Positions 1 to 6,394 of a DNA stretch of 46,120 bases are shown here, piece after piece. A program made the position numbers and the translations under genes. The stretch is from Chloroflexota bacterium (GTDB taxonomy: Bacteria; Chloroflexota; Limnocylindria; P2-11E), in assembly GCA_005889075.1 (NCBI GenBank), contig VBDQ01000073.1, positions 1 to 46,120 of the forward strand, written 5' to 3'. The notes beneath the pieces are model-generated. The model was not told the DNA's origin, did no database searches, and saw nothing but the letters and a program-made list of their open reading frames with translations. The stretch's first letter is position 1; each line of letters begins with the position of its first letter.

Positions 1-440
1 AGGAACGCCAGCCTCCCGCCAAAGCAGAAGCCGAGCACGAAGATGCGTCTCGCCCCTGTTTGCCTCTGGAGATGCGCGCGGGTCGCGGCGATGTCGGCGT
101 AGACGGTCTGCGGCCTGGTCTCGCGAACGTGCGGCATGTATTCGAAGGCGTCCGCGCGCCGGTCGGTCCCCGCGGAGCGTCCGAAGTAGTCGAACGCGAT
201 CGCGTTCACGCCCGCGGAGGCAAAGCGCTCGGCAAGCTCCTCGTAGAAGGGGTGGAGTCCGCGGACATCGGGATTGATGACGACTCCGGCGTCGCCGTCA
301 TCGGCCCGTGCGAGATACCCGCGGAAACGCGTCCCATCCGCACTGACGAGCATCGCGTCCTCGCCGGCCGCGCCGCCGGAGATTGGTCGAAGAAGCTCGG
401 CAGGTAGGTCCGGCGGCCGCGATCCGGACGGATGGCACAT
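1..440 (-). CDS. dienelactone hydrolase family protein (C-terminus beyond the window)
   Basis: This is the N-terminal part of an alpha/beta-hydrolase of the dienelactone hydrolase family; the rest runs off the left edge. The start is the ATG read from 440 backwards (MCHPSGSR), an opening typical of this family. The sequence shows the oxyanion region PDVRGLHPFYEELAERFA and the nucleophile elbow GFCFGG near the window edge, so the nucleophile is cysteine as in true dienelactone hydrolases. Family members hydrolyse cyclic esters or lactones in the cytoplasm; the substrate here is unknown. It is divergent from the deacetylase-like gene at 461 with only 20 bases between the two start codons. No separate promoter is obvious for this side. 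Confidence 0.85.
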   Translation of the reverse strand, partial: MCHPSGSRPPDLPAELLRPISGGAAGEDAMLVSADGTRFRGYLARADDGDAGVVINPDVRGLHPFYEELAERFASAGVNAIAFDYFGRSAGTDRRADAFEYMPHVRETRPQTVYADIAATRAHLQRQTGARRIFVLGFCFGGRLAF

Positions 441-446
441 CGCGCC

Positions 447-452
447 TATCCT
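447..452 (+). promoter_or_regulatory. -10 box TATCCT of a predicted leaderless promoter
   Basis: TATCCT lies 8 nt before the ATG at 461. That spacing puts the transcription start at or next to the start codon. No Shine-Dalgarno sequence precedes the ATG. Confidence 0.5.
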
Positions 453-460
453 GCCAAACG

Positions 461-1423
461 ATGAGCGGCAGCGTCGGTCTCGTGTGGCACGATCGCTTCG
501 CTGGTCGCGGCTTCGTTCCCAGACGGGCGTCGTGGTCCCGGTACGCCCGTGCCGTCGCCTCGTTCGCTGATGCGGGATTCTTCTCCACCGGTCTTCGACT
601 GTTCCTGGCTCCCGAAGCGAGCATCGACGAGCTCGCGACGGTCCACACCGGCACATATCTCGGCTTCCTCCGCGAGCTGGACGGCCGTGGCGACGGTCTG
701 GTCGACGGCCGACAGACCCCCGCGTACCGCGGAATGCTCGAGCGTGCCGCGCTCGCCGTCGGCGGTACGGTCCTCGCGAGCCGGCTCGTCGCCAGCGACC
801 GCGCCATGCACGTTTTCAATCCGGCCGGCGGTCTCCACCACGCGCATCCTGACCGCGCCTCGGGGTTCTGCCTTCTCAATGACATCGCCGTCGCGGTGCG
901 GGATCTGAGGGACCACGGCGTCCGCCGTATCGCGGTCCTCGACATCGACGCTCATCACGGCGACGGCACGCAGGCGATCTTCTGGGAAGAGGACGTGCTC
1001 GTCGTCTCGCTCCACGAATACGACGGCCGTTTCTTTCCAGGAACGGGCGCGGCGGACGAGCGCGGAGGGGGCAAGGGCGCAGGGCACACCGTCAATCTCC
1101 CGCTCGCGCGAGGCACCGGCGACGGGGCGTTCCTTGCAGCGCTCGATGCCGGGCTTCGCCGCGTCCGGGAGTACCACCCGGAGATCCTCATCGTGCAATT
1201 CGGCACGGACGGACACGCGGATGACCCGTTCGCACACCTCGAGCTCAGCGACCGGGCCTATTCTCTTGCGGCCGAGCTGTGTCATGCGCTGGCGCACGAG
1301 ATCTGTGGCGGCGCTCTCGTGCTGCTTGGCGGCGGCGGGTACGCCCCCGAGACGGTCGCGCGGCTGTGGACCGACATGCTCGCGGTGATCGGCGGTTTCC
1401 CTATGCTCGCTCGCGATGCCTGA
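461..1423 (+). CDS. histone deacetylase-fold (AcuC-like) amidohydrolase
   Basis: A 320-residue zinc enzyme of the histone deacetylase/AcuC/acetylpolyamine amidohydrolase superfamily, which removes acetyl groups from lysine or polyamines. Visible catalytic elements are the His pair H126-H127 (GLHHAHP), the metal site DIDAHHGDG at 161-169 (D163, H165), the third metal aspartate in GTDGHADDP (D250) and the transition-state tyrosine in GGGGYAP (Y294). An earlier in-frame ATG exists at 383, but the family N-terminus (MSGSVGLVWHD) and the -10 box directly upstream favour 461. The next gene overlaps it by 8 bases, so the two are co-translated. In bacteria such proteins often reverse acetylation of acetyl-CoA synthetase or act on polyamines; the target here cannot be told. 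Confidence 0.9.
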   Translation: MSGSVGLVWHDRFAGRGFVPRRASWSRYARAVASFADAGFFSTGLRLFLAPEASIDELATVHTGTYLGFLRELDGRGDGLVDGRQTPAYRGMLERAALAVGGTVLASRLVASDRAMHVFNPAGGLHHAHPDRASGFCLLNDIAVAVRDLRDHGVRRIAVLDIDAHHGDGTQAIFWEEDVLVVSLHEYDGRFFPGTGAADERGGGKGAGHTVNLPLARGTGDGAFLAALDAGLRRVREYHPEILIVQFGTDGHADDPFAHLELSDRAYSLAAELCHALAHEICGGALVLLGGGGYAPETVARLWTDMLAVIGGFPMLARDA

Positions 1424-1736
1424 CCTTAAAGACAAGGTGGCGACCAGGGTCGGCGAGATGAGTACCTATCTCGCCAGATCCGGCGCCGCGATCGAGCTCG
1501 TCGACATTCAGGACGGCATCGCGCGGATCCGACTTTCGCTGACCAGGCCCCGCCCGAACCGTCTCGTGGCGTCGCTTCAGCTCAAGAGCGGTATCGAACG
1601 GGCGCTGCTCGACGACATCCCGGAGCTGCGCGGGGTGGAGGCGATCAACCTTCCGCCCTACTCCGAGCTCGGGTGGGATCAGCCGGGTTTCGTGCCCGTG
1701 GACCTCACCGGCAAGGACGGCGGCACGACCCGCTAG
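1416..1736 (+). CDS. NifU C-terminal-like domain protein lacking the CxxC motif
   Basis: A 106-residue protein whose pattern (IELVDIQDGIARIRLSL, LKSGIERALLDDIPELRGV) matches the NifU-like iron-sulfur scaffold domain. In real NifU/Nfu domains a CxxC pair sits just after the second strand and binds the cluster. Here that segment reads TRPRPNRLVAS, with no cysteine anywhere in the protein. It therefore probably does not carry a cluster by the usual route. It overlaps the preceding deacetylase gene by 8 bases. It ends in a CTAG that also supplies the stop codon of the opposing gene. The fold assignment is by pattern only. Confidence 0.7.
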   Translation: MPDLKDKVATRVGEMSTYLARSGAAIELVDIQDGIARIRLSLTRPRPNRLVASLQLKSGIERALLDDIPELRGVEAINLPPYSELGWDQPGFVPVDLTGKDGGTTR

Positions 1737-2635
1737 ACGAGGACACCGTTCGCGACCCGCTCGATGTCGTCGATCGGCGGCGCCTTGATGTCGACACGCA
1801 GGACCTGGAGACAGACATGATCGGCGCCCCGCGAGCGATGCTCACGCACCCGCTCGTCGACCGCAGTCACGTCTCGGGAGGCAACGATCGCATCCACGAG
1901 CTTGTCGCTACCGCCCTCACTCAGATGGCGATCTCCCCAGCCGAGACGGCGCAAATTGTTCGTGTAGTTCTCGAGGTCCAGATAGCGCTTCATGTGCCGC
2001 CGCCCCACCTCGCGGGCCGTGACAGCGTCACCCGCGAGCACGACCGCCTGCTCCACCGCAAGGAGCGGCGCCGCCCCGAGCTCCTTGCGGGCGAGCGTCG
2101 TGTGCTCCACCGGGACGAAGTACGAATGGGCACCGAGCGAGCGCTCAGACGACAACCGCAGCATCCGCGGACCAAGCGCGGCGAGGACGCGCGGCGCATC
2201 GACCTTCGGGCCGACATAGGGCGCAGCGTCCATCGCCACCAGGTACTCGCGCATGTGCTCCACCGGCCGCGCGTAGGCGTTACCTCTCGTCTTCACGATC
2301 GGCGCATGTGAGACGCCGAGCCCCAGCAGAAAGCGCTCGGGATATGCGTCGACGAGAGCGCGCGCGCCATTGGCCATTGCGACCGGATCGCGCGCCCAGA
2401 TGTTCGCGATGCCTGACGCGACGATGAGCCGCGTGGTCGCCGAGAGGATCAGCCCAGCGTGAGCGAAGATCTCCTTGCTGCCGAGGCTTTCCGGTAGCCA
2501 GAGCGCACGGAAGCCACATGACTCGATCGCCTGCGCGAATTCGCGCGCCGCCGCAGCGGGCATGCGCTCGACGTCATGCGACCAGATGCCGATCGGGCCG
2601 AGGCGCTCGGCCCACGAGCGCGCGCCGTCGGTCAT
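1733..2635 (-). CDS. LLM-class (luciferase-like) flavin/F420-dependent oxidoreductase, TIGR03620-like
   Basis: A 300-residue TIM-barrel oxidoreductase of the bacterial luciferase-like superfamily. Typical stretches are the N-terminal IGIWSHDVERMP, FRALWLPESLGSKE, RLIVASGIANIWARDP, the phosphate-side GLGVSHAPIV and the C-terminal DHVCLQVLRVD. These match the group annotated as TIGR03620 F420-dependent oxidoreductases, so F420 is the likely cofactor, but FMN cannot be excluded from sequence. Its ATG overlaps the stop of the DUF309 gene upstream (ATGA), so it is the last gene of a three-gene minus-strand unit. The substrate is unknown. Confidence 0.88.
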   Translation of the reverse strand: MTDGARSWAERLGPIGIWSHDVERMPAAAAREFAQAIESCGFRALWLPESLGSKEIFAHAGLILSATTRLIVASGIANIWARDPVAMANGARALVDAYPERFLLGLGVSHAPIVKTRGNAYARPVEHMREYLVAMDAAPYVGPKVDAPRVLAALGPRMLRLSSERSLGAHSYFVPVEHTTLARKELGAAPLLAVEQAVVLAGDAVTAREVGRRHMKRYLDLENYTNNLRRLGWGDRHLSEGGSDKLVDAIVASRDVTAVDERVREHRSRGADHVCLQVLRVDIKAPPIDDIERVANGVLV

Positions 2636-3114
2636 CGCACGAAATGTACGCGGGGCGCGTTGGCAATGTCGTAGTCGCTCATCCGGCTCGGTCCGAGGGC
2701 GAGCAGCCGTTCACGCGCCGCGGTCGCCTCGGCGATGAGCCGTGCGACGTCGACCCTCTGGCAGGTCGGAGCGAACGGCCGCAAGCGCTCGATGCCCTCC
2801 TCCAGAAGCACGGTCGCACCGTGATAGTTCGCTCGGCGCCAGTGATGGAATCCCACGCCGATCTGGAGGATGCCGTGATACATCCCGCGTATCGGTCCGG
2901 GTGTCGCGCGCCAGAGCAGCTCGATGGTCTCGTGTTGCTCGAAGAACTCGCCTCTGTTGAATTGGTCGATCCCCTGGATGAGCTCGCCGGGCGCGGGATC
3001 GTCGCAACGCGCGCGCTCGGTTTCCTGCGGCGCTCCGGGTGGCGGACGCTTCGGCGGGCGCGCGGCTTTCCGCGCGCGGCTACTCGCGTCCGGTGCGCGA
3101 TCCGGCCGGTTCAG
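2632..3114 (-). CDS. DUF309 domain protein (start unresolved)
   Basis: The C-terminal ~120 residues carry the DUF309 signature: FNRGEFFEQHETIELLW, then GMYHGILQIGVGFHHW, then RANYHGATVLLEEGIERL. DUF309 is a small helical domain of unknown function with conserved H-E pairs. No ATG, GTG or TTG lies between the stop of the upstream gene (3080-3082) and the domain. The only canonical in-frame start is ATG at 3237, which would overlap the upstream gene by about 160 bases. The boundary given uses a CTG at 3114 as a compromise. A GC-rich hairpin (3058-3077) sits directly after the upstream stop. The domain is firm, the N-terminus is not. Confidence 0.7.
   Translation of the reverse strand: MNRPDRAPDASSRARKAARPPKRPPPGAPQETERARCDDPAPGELIQGIDQFNRGEFFEQHETIELLWRATPGPIRGMYHGILQIGVGFHHWRRANYHGATVLLEEGIERLRPFAPTCQRVDVARLIAEATAARERLLALGPSRMSDYDIANAPRVHFVR
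3058..3077 (-). other. GC-rich inverted repeat after a stop codon
   Basis: Eight-base arms GCGCGCGG and CCGCGCGC separated by CTTT form a perfect hairpin. On the minus strand it follows the TAG of the upstream gene by a few bases. No T-run follows, so it is not a classical terminator. Confidence 0.4.
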
Positions 3115-3463
3115 TCGTCGTCCCGGTGATCTTGCGAAAGAGCAGCTCGTCTTCGAGGAACTCGCGCACGGTCTCGTTCTTGAATGCGTCGGGCAGCTCT
3201 TTCGGGTCCGTCGCGAAGACGACCTTGATGCCCTCATGCAGATCGTGGGCGGCGACGAGGTAACCGTTCGGCACGGCGTACAGCCGGGTGTACTGGAGGT
3301 GCCATACCGGTCCGGTCTGGCCGATCAGTCGGCCCTCGAAACGGATCACGCGCGGCTCCTCACCCACGATCCTCGCGTGCTTGCCGAGCTCGCGTTTCGC
3401 GGTCGCTCGCTCGTCATCGGTAACGTCGGCCGGGAGAGGGAACTCCGCGATTTCGCTCGTCAC
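3080..3463 (-). CDS. conserved hypothetical protein, 127 aa
   Basis: I do not recognise a family. The protein is acidic to neutral and soluble, with no signal peptide or membrane segment. It has an N-terminal run of charged residues (DERATAKRELGKHARIV) and a beta-rich middle (RVIRFEGRLIGQTGPVWHLQYTR, then LYAVPNGYLVAAHDL). The start is GTG at 3463, chosen because a TATCAT box lies 8 nt upstream. It heads a minus-strand unit with DUF309 and the luciferase-like oxidoreductase. It is divergent from the ferredoxin gene. Confidence 0.7.
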   Translation of the reverse strand: MTSEIAEFPLPADVTDDERATAKRELGKHARIVGEEPRVIRFEGRLIGQTGPVWHLQYTRLYAVPNGYLVAAHDLHEGIKVVFATDPKELPDAFKNETVREFLEDELLFRKITGTTTEPAGSRTGRE

Positions 3464-3471
3464 GATGCGCG

Positions 3472-3477
3472 ATGATA
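3472..3477 (-). promoter_or_regulatory. -10 box TATCAT of a predicted leaderless promoter
   Basis: On the minus strand TATCAT is followed by 8 nt and then the GTG start at 3463. No ribosome binding site is present. Confidence 0.5.
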
Positions 3478-3535
3478 GATTGGAAATTCAGCGCGAGCCT
3501 TGGCAATTGAGACGGACGGGGGAACCTGATCGCAG

Positions 3536-3778
3536 ATGGCGTACGTGATCGTCGAACCGTGCATCGATGTGAAGGACGCGAGCTGTGTAGATGTGTGTCC
3601 CGTTGACTGCATATATACAACCGATGCAGACAACATGTATTTCATCCATCCGGATGAGTGCATCGACTGCGGCGCGTGCGAATCGGTGTGTCCCGTGAGC
3701 GCGATCTTTCCTGAGGATGCCGTGCCGGACAAGTGGAAGAACTACATCGAGATCAACAAGAACTACTTCAACAAGTAG
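3536..3778 (+). CDS. 7Fe (3Fe-4S/4Fe-4S) ferredoxin
   Basis: An 80-residue electron carrier. Cysteines C9, C17 and C21-P form the C-x7-C-x3-CP arrangement of the 3Fe-4S side. C42, C45, C48 and C52-P form the classic C-x2-C-x2-C-x3-CP 4Fe-4S motif. C25 in CPVDCIY matches the extra cysteine of Azotobacter FdI-type ferredoxins. The length and the acidic composition are usual for the FdxA-like family. It probably feeds electrons to cytoplasmic redox enzymes; no partner is encoded next to it. The start ATG has only a loose purine stretch (GGGGGA) 12 nt upstream. Confidence 0.95.
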   Translation: MAYVIVEPCIDVKDASCVDVCPVDCIYTTDADNMYFIHPDECIDCGACESVCPVSAIFPEDAVPDKWKNYIEINKNYFNK

Positions 3779-3790
3779 TCACCAACTAGT

Positions 3791-4669
3791 TTACGCGGTG
3801 CCGTCGCCTCTGGCGGCGCGCTTCGAGCGAGCATTCTCACGCACGCGCTGTAGGCATTGACGACGATCGCCCGGTCCGTTGTCCTTGCCTCGAGGTTTGT
3901 AGTCACGAACGCGCGCCGCCCATTTGTCATGACCGCGAAGGCAGAACCGCGAGCCTGCGAGGCCGAACGCTGGATTGCCGCGAGGCAGATCGGGCTGCGA
4001 GAGGACCAGACGAAGGACGCGCTGAGCCTGCGCGCGCTTTTCGGTCCCGATGAAAGGCCAAAGCAGGTGTAGCGCGAGATGGACCTTCGCAACCGTGTAG
4101 ACCCTCCAGCGCCGGTAAGCGCGCCACGGCGGCTTTGCCCGTCGCACGCCTGAGATGGTGCCGATAGCGAGGGCGTCCCGCAGTCGGGTGAGCTCGGGCG
4201 CGATCGCATCGTCGGCGACCTGCGGCACGTAAAGGACGGGAACGAAGTGGCCGGCATGACTCCGGTGCTTGTCTGAGCAGGTTGACCCTTCGCCGTCGAA
4301 GAACCCACCCGCCCACGCAAGCTCCTCACTGAAAGAGCCGGGCCAGCTCACAGACGGCAGAGAGGTCCGAAGGGTTCGCTCGAACTGAGATCGCTTCACC
4401 GGGCAAAGCCATGGACCAATAAACGAAGCGACACGCGCGATGTCGCGCTGAGACGTCGCCTCCCACCAGTAGAGCGGCTTCTTGCCTTCAACGATCACAG
4501 GGCCCTTGATGCGGCCGACGCCCACGATTCCTTGGAACTTCGTCAGCACCTCGGGCACGCCATCGACGCCGGCTTGATTGATGCGCGCCTGCACGCCGCG
4601 GCGCTTGCGATTGGTCCAGCCCTCGCCGTCGAAGAAGCCGGCGGCCCATGCGAGATCGTGGTTGTCCAA
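3791..4669 (-). CDS. two-motif LAGLIDADG homing endonuclease-like protein with a C-terminal Zn-motif remnant
   Basis: A 292-residue protein with two LAGLIDADG motifs, LAWAAGFFDGEG at 6-17 and LAWAGGFFDGEG at 117-128, as in monomeric homing endonucleases that cut long asymmetric sites. The acidic residues D14 and E16 (and D125, E127) are present, so it may be active. After the second domain the tail reads FCLRGHD (C243, H247) and later RRQCLQR (C272). This resembles the CxxGH...RQCxxC zinc element of phage HNH proteins with the last cysteine lost. It starts at TTG 4669, in the same reading frame as the secreted protein upstream and only three codons past that gene's TAA. No intron or intein boundaries are evident; it looks free-standing. 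Confidence 0.85.
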   Translation of the reverse strand: MDNHDLAWAAGFFDGEGWTNRKRRGVQARINQAGVDGVPEVLTKFQGIVGVGRIKGPVIVEGKKPLYWWEATSQRDIARVASFIGPWLCPVKRSQFERTLRTSLPSVSWPGSFSEELAWAGGFFDGEGSTCSDKHRSHAGHFVPVLYVPQVADDAIAPELTRLRDALAIGTISGVRRAKPPWRAYRRWRVYTVAKVHLALHLLWPFIGTEKRAQAQRVLRLVLSQPDLPRGNPAFGLAGSRFCLRGHDKWAARVRDYKPRGKDNGPGDRRQCLQRVRENARSKRAARGDGTA

Positions 4670-4675
4670 CCACGA
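4656..4675. repeat. perfect inverted repeat, 9-bp arms, over the endonuclease start codon
   Basis: TCGTGGTTG (4656-4664) and CAACCACGA (4667-4675) are perfect complements separated by two bases. The TTG start of the endonuclease lies inside. The core CGTGGTTGTC (4657-4666) recurs as a direct repeat at 4720-4729, inside the 3' end of the secreted-protein gene. It may be an insertion scar, a target site or a translation-control hairpin. Confidence 0.6.
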
Positions 4676-4678
4676 GAC

Positions 4679-5554
4679 TTAGACAAAGCGCGGGCTCCGG
4701 AGCTGGAGCAGCTTCAGTCCGTGGTTGTCGTAGTTCCAGAAGTAGTTCTGAAGGCACCCGTTGAAGAGCGACACGGTGACCTGCGTCGTCGTAGTGACCT
4801 CGAGGCACGCCGCGAGCGTCGCATTGGCTGTCGGGTCGACGGTGATCGAGAGGAAGAGCAGCTCCGTAGAGACGTTGCTGAACTTCGCGTTCTTGGTTCG
4901 AGTCATCGTCAACGTGGCAACAGAGCACACCACCTCCTGGGTTGTGACCCCAGTCAGCGGGTCGGTCACGGCGACGGTCGCGCACGTCGTGGTGTCAGAG
5001 CTACCGCCCGGCCTGCCGAGCGCGCGCGCCCATACTTTCCAGTGCATCGAGACATCGGCCGGAAGCTGGAACGAAGCGCCGTTGCTGTCCGTGGCGTTGG
5101 CATCGAGCACCTGGAAGCTCTCCCCGGCTGGTGCGGGCAGCAAGAAGATCTTGTTGGTCCTCAGCATCAGGTTGAAGTCCTTCCCGCTGAGAGAGGAAGC
5201 GCTCTCGCCGCCGTTCAGCTGCACGAAGATGCGGTGCCCATCGTTGTTGTTCATGTCCGCGGTCTTGTCCTTCGGCACGCCGATGATGTTGAGATTAAAG
5301 TGCGATCCACTGGGCGCGCCGTTACCGGTTGTCGAAGCCGCGGTGACACTGGTGGATGTGCTCGTCGTGGTTCCGCTTACGGTCTTTGCGGCGCTCGAAA
5401 GCACCGTGGTCGCGCTCGTGATCGCGGAGGTCGTGGCGTCCGGTGCTACGGCATATGCGCCGGCGACGAGTCCGGGTGACGAAATGATCGCCAGAGTCGC
5501 TAGTACCGAGACTATCCGCTGCAAGGCGGTTTCCCTTCCGCCCCTCTCCCTCAT
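4679..5554 (-). CDS. secreted conserved protein of unknown function
   Basis: A 291-residue exported protein. It has a signal peptide (hydrophobic core about residues 14-34, ending near GAYA), then a Ser/Thr-rich linker (about 40-75), then a beta-rich domain beginning GNGAPSGSHFNLNIIGV and ending NYFWNYDNHGLKLLQLR. From memory, similar domains (GSHYNLNIIGVPKGKTADM ... NYDNNGLKLAQLRFY) occur in many bacterial and archaeal secreted proteins of unknown role. The usual end after QLR is FY plus one or two residues; here it is SPRFV and then TAA, so the last few codons appear replaced. A TTG at 5524 with GGAAGGG upstream is an alternative start that gives a cleaner signal peptide. The homing endonuclease follows in the same frame. 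Confidence 0.75.
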   Translation of the reverse strand: MRERGGRETALQRIVSVLATLAIISSPGLVAGAYAVAPDATTSAITSATTVLSSAAKTVSGTTTSTSTSVTAASTTGNGAPSGSHFNLNIIGVPKDKTADMNNNDGHRIFVQLNGGESASSLSGKDFNLMLRTNKIFLLPAPAGESFQVLDANATDSNGASFQLPADVSMHWKVWARALGRPGGSSDTTTCATVAVTDPLTGVTTQEVVCSVATLTMTRTKNAKFSNVSTELLFLSITVDPTANATLAACLEVTTTTQVTVSLFNGCLQNYFWNYDNHGLKLLQLRSPRFV

Positions 5555-5744
5555 CGCGACCGACAGTCGCGGCCGTCATCACCTCCCTTGCCCGGCTCGC
5601 GTCGGTTCACCTGCATAACGCCCTGCGGGTCCAGCGTGCATTAGGCCGGTTGGGCATGGGACATGTGACCTTCGTCGGATCGACGCGGCAATCTAGGCAC
5701 AAGACGCGCTGGAAGTCGCGATCCGCGACACGGCTGCGTGATGC

Positions 5745-6062
5745 TCAGTCCTCGATCAGCTTCCTTCCGGCGAACCCCGTCTCCATGTCGTGCCAGTAGG
5801 TGATGCGATCGCCTTCACCCAGTTTCCAACAGAGGTAGACCTCACGACCACGGCGCACCGTTCGGAAGTCGATGAGACCGCTGTCGGGGTCCTTCACCTC
5901 CGCGCCGAGGTGGGCGATCTCGAGGAGCAACGCGTTGATCTCCTTCGCGACCGGGTCAGTCGGACGGCGGTCGTAGGCCGCCTTCCGTCGCTGCAGATCT
6001 TCGAGGAGAGGACGCACTTTGGGGAGCAGGGCCTCGGCCTGGGCCCTCGTGAAGCTCGGCAT
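5745..6062 (-). CDS. DUF2203 family protein
   Basis: A 105-residue soluble helical protein. The N-terminal pattern FTRAQAEALLPKVRPLLEDLQ and the C-terminal GLIDFRTVRRGREVYLCWKLGEGDRITYWHD match DUF2203, a family of unknown function common in Deinococcota, Chloroflexota and Actinomycetota. The ATG at 6062 is chosen over an upstream in-frame start at 6107 because it matches the usual N-terminus. It is divergent from the GYD-domain gene with about 35 bases between the starts. Confidence 0.85.
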   Translation of the reverse strand: MPSFTRAQAEALLPKVRPLLEDLQRRKAAYDRRPTDPVAKEINALLLEIAHLGAEVKDPDSGLIDFRTVRRGREVYLCWKLGEGDRITYWHDMETGFAGRKLIED

Positions 6063-6097
6063 ATGCTCGCGTCGAGTATGGGGCGGGAGGCAGATCC

Positions 6098-6394
6098 GTG
6101 GCGACATACGTCCTGCTGACCAAAGTGACCGCGGCCGGCGTGAAGACGCTTCAAGCGAACCCGCGGCGCATCAAAGAGGTGAACAAGGAGATCGAGGCGC
6201 TCGGCGCGCGCGTCATCGCCCAGTACGCGACGCTCGGGCGCTACGACTTCGTCAACATCGTCGAGGCGAAAGACAACGAGAGCATCGCGCGCATTTCCGT
6301 CGGCCTCGGCGCACGCGGAACGGTGCAGATCGAGACGCTCACCGCGATCCCGGTCGAGACATTCATCAGGACGATCGGCAGGAAGACCAAATAG
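6098..6394 (+). CDS. GYD domain protein
   Basis: A 98-residue protein matching the GYD family: MATYVLLTKVTAAGVKTL, the GRYDFVNIVEAKD core that gives the family its name, and a closing AIPVETF. GYD proteins are small ferredoxin-fold-like proteins of unknown function found across bacteria and archaea. The start is GTG at 6098 with a good Shine-Dalgarno (GGGAGG, 7 nt spacing). Its TAG overlaps the presumed beginning of the amidohydrolase gene. Confidence 0.88.
   Translation: MATYVLLTKVTAAGVKTLQANPRRIKEVNKEIEALGARVIAQYATLGRYDFVNIVEAKDNESIARISVGLGARGTVQIETLTAIPVETFIRTIGRKTK

Noticed and set aside
446-1435. 329-codon open frame antisense to the deacetylase-like gene
   Set aside because: Long antisense frames are expected in this GC-rich sequence; it has no motif, while the opposite strand has a full catalytic set.
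4679-4681. Readthrough or recoding of the TAA between the secreted protein and the endonuclease
   Set aside because: TAA is not a known recoding codon in bacteria and the junction lacks a stimulatory structure downstream in the right place; re-initiation at TTG is simpler.
5580-5744. Possible riboswitch upstream of the secreted-protein gene (c-di-AMP or c-di-GMP type)
   Set aside because: Some GC-rich hairpins are present, but the conserved core nucleotides of neither class could be found.
6019-6390. N-terminal extension of the amidohydrolase to ATG 6019
   Set aside because: It would run antisense through DUF2203 and in another frame through the whole GYD gene, and its composition is non-protein-like.
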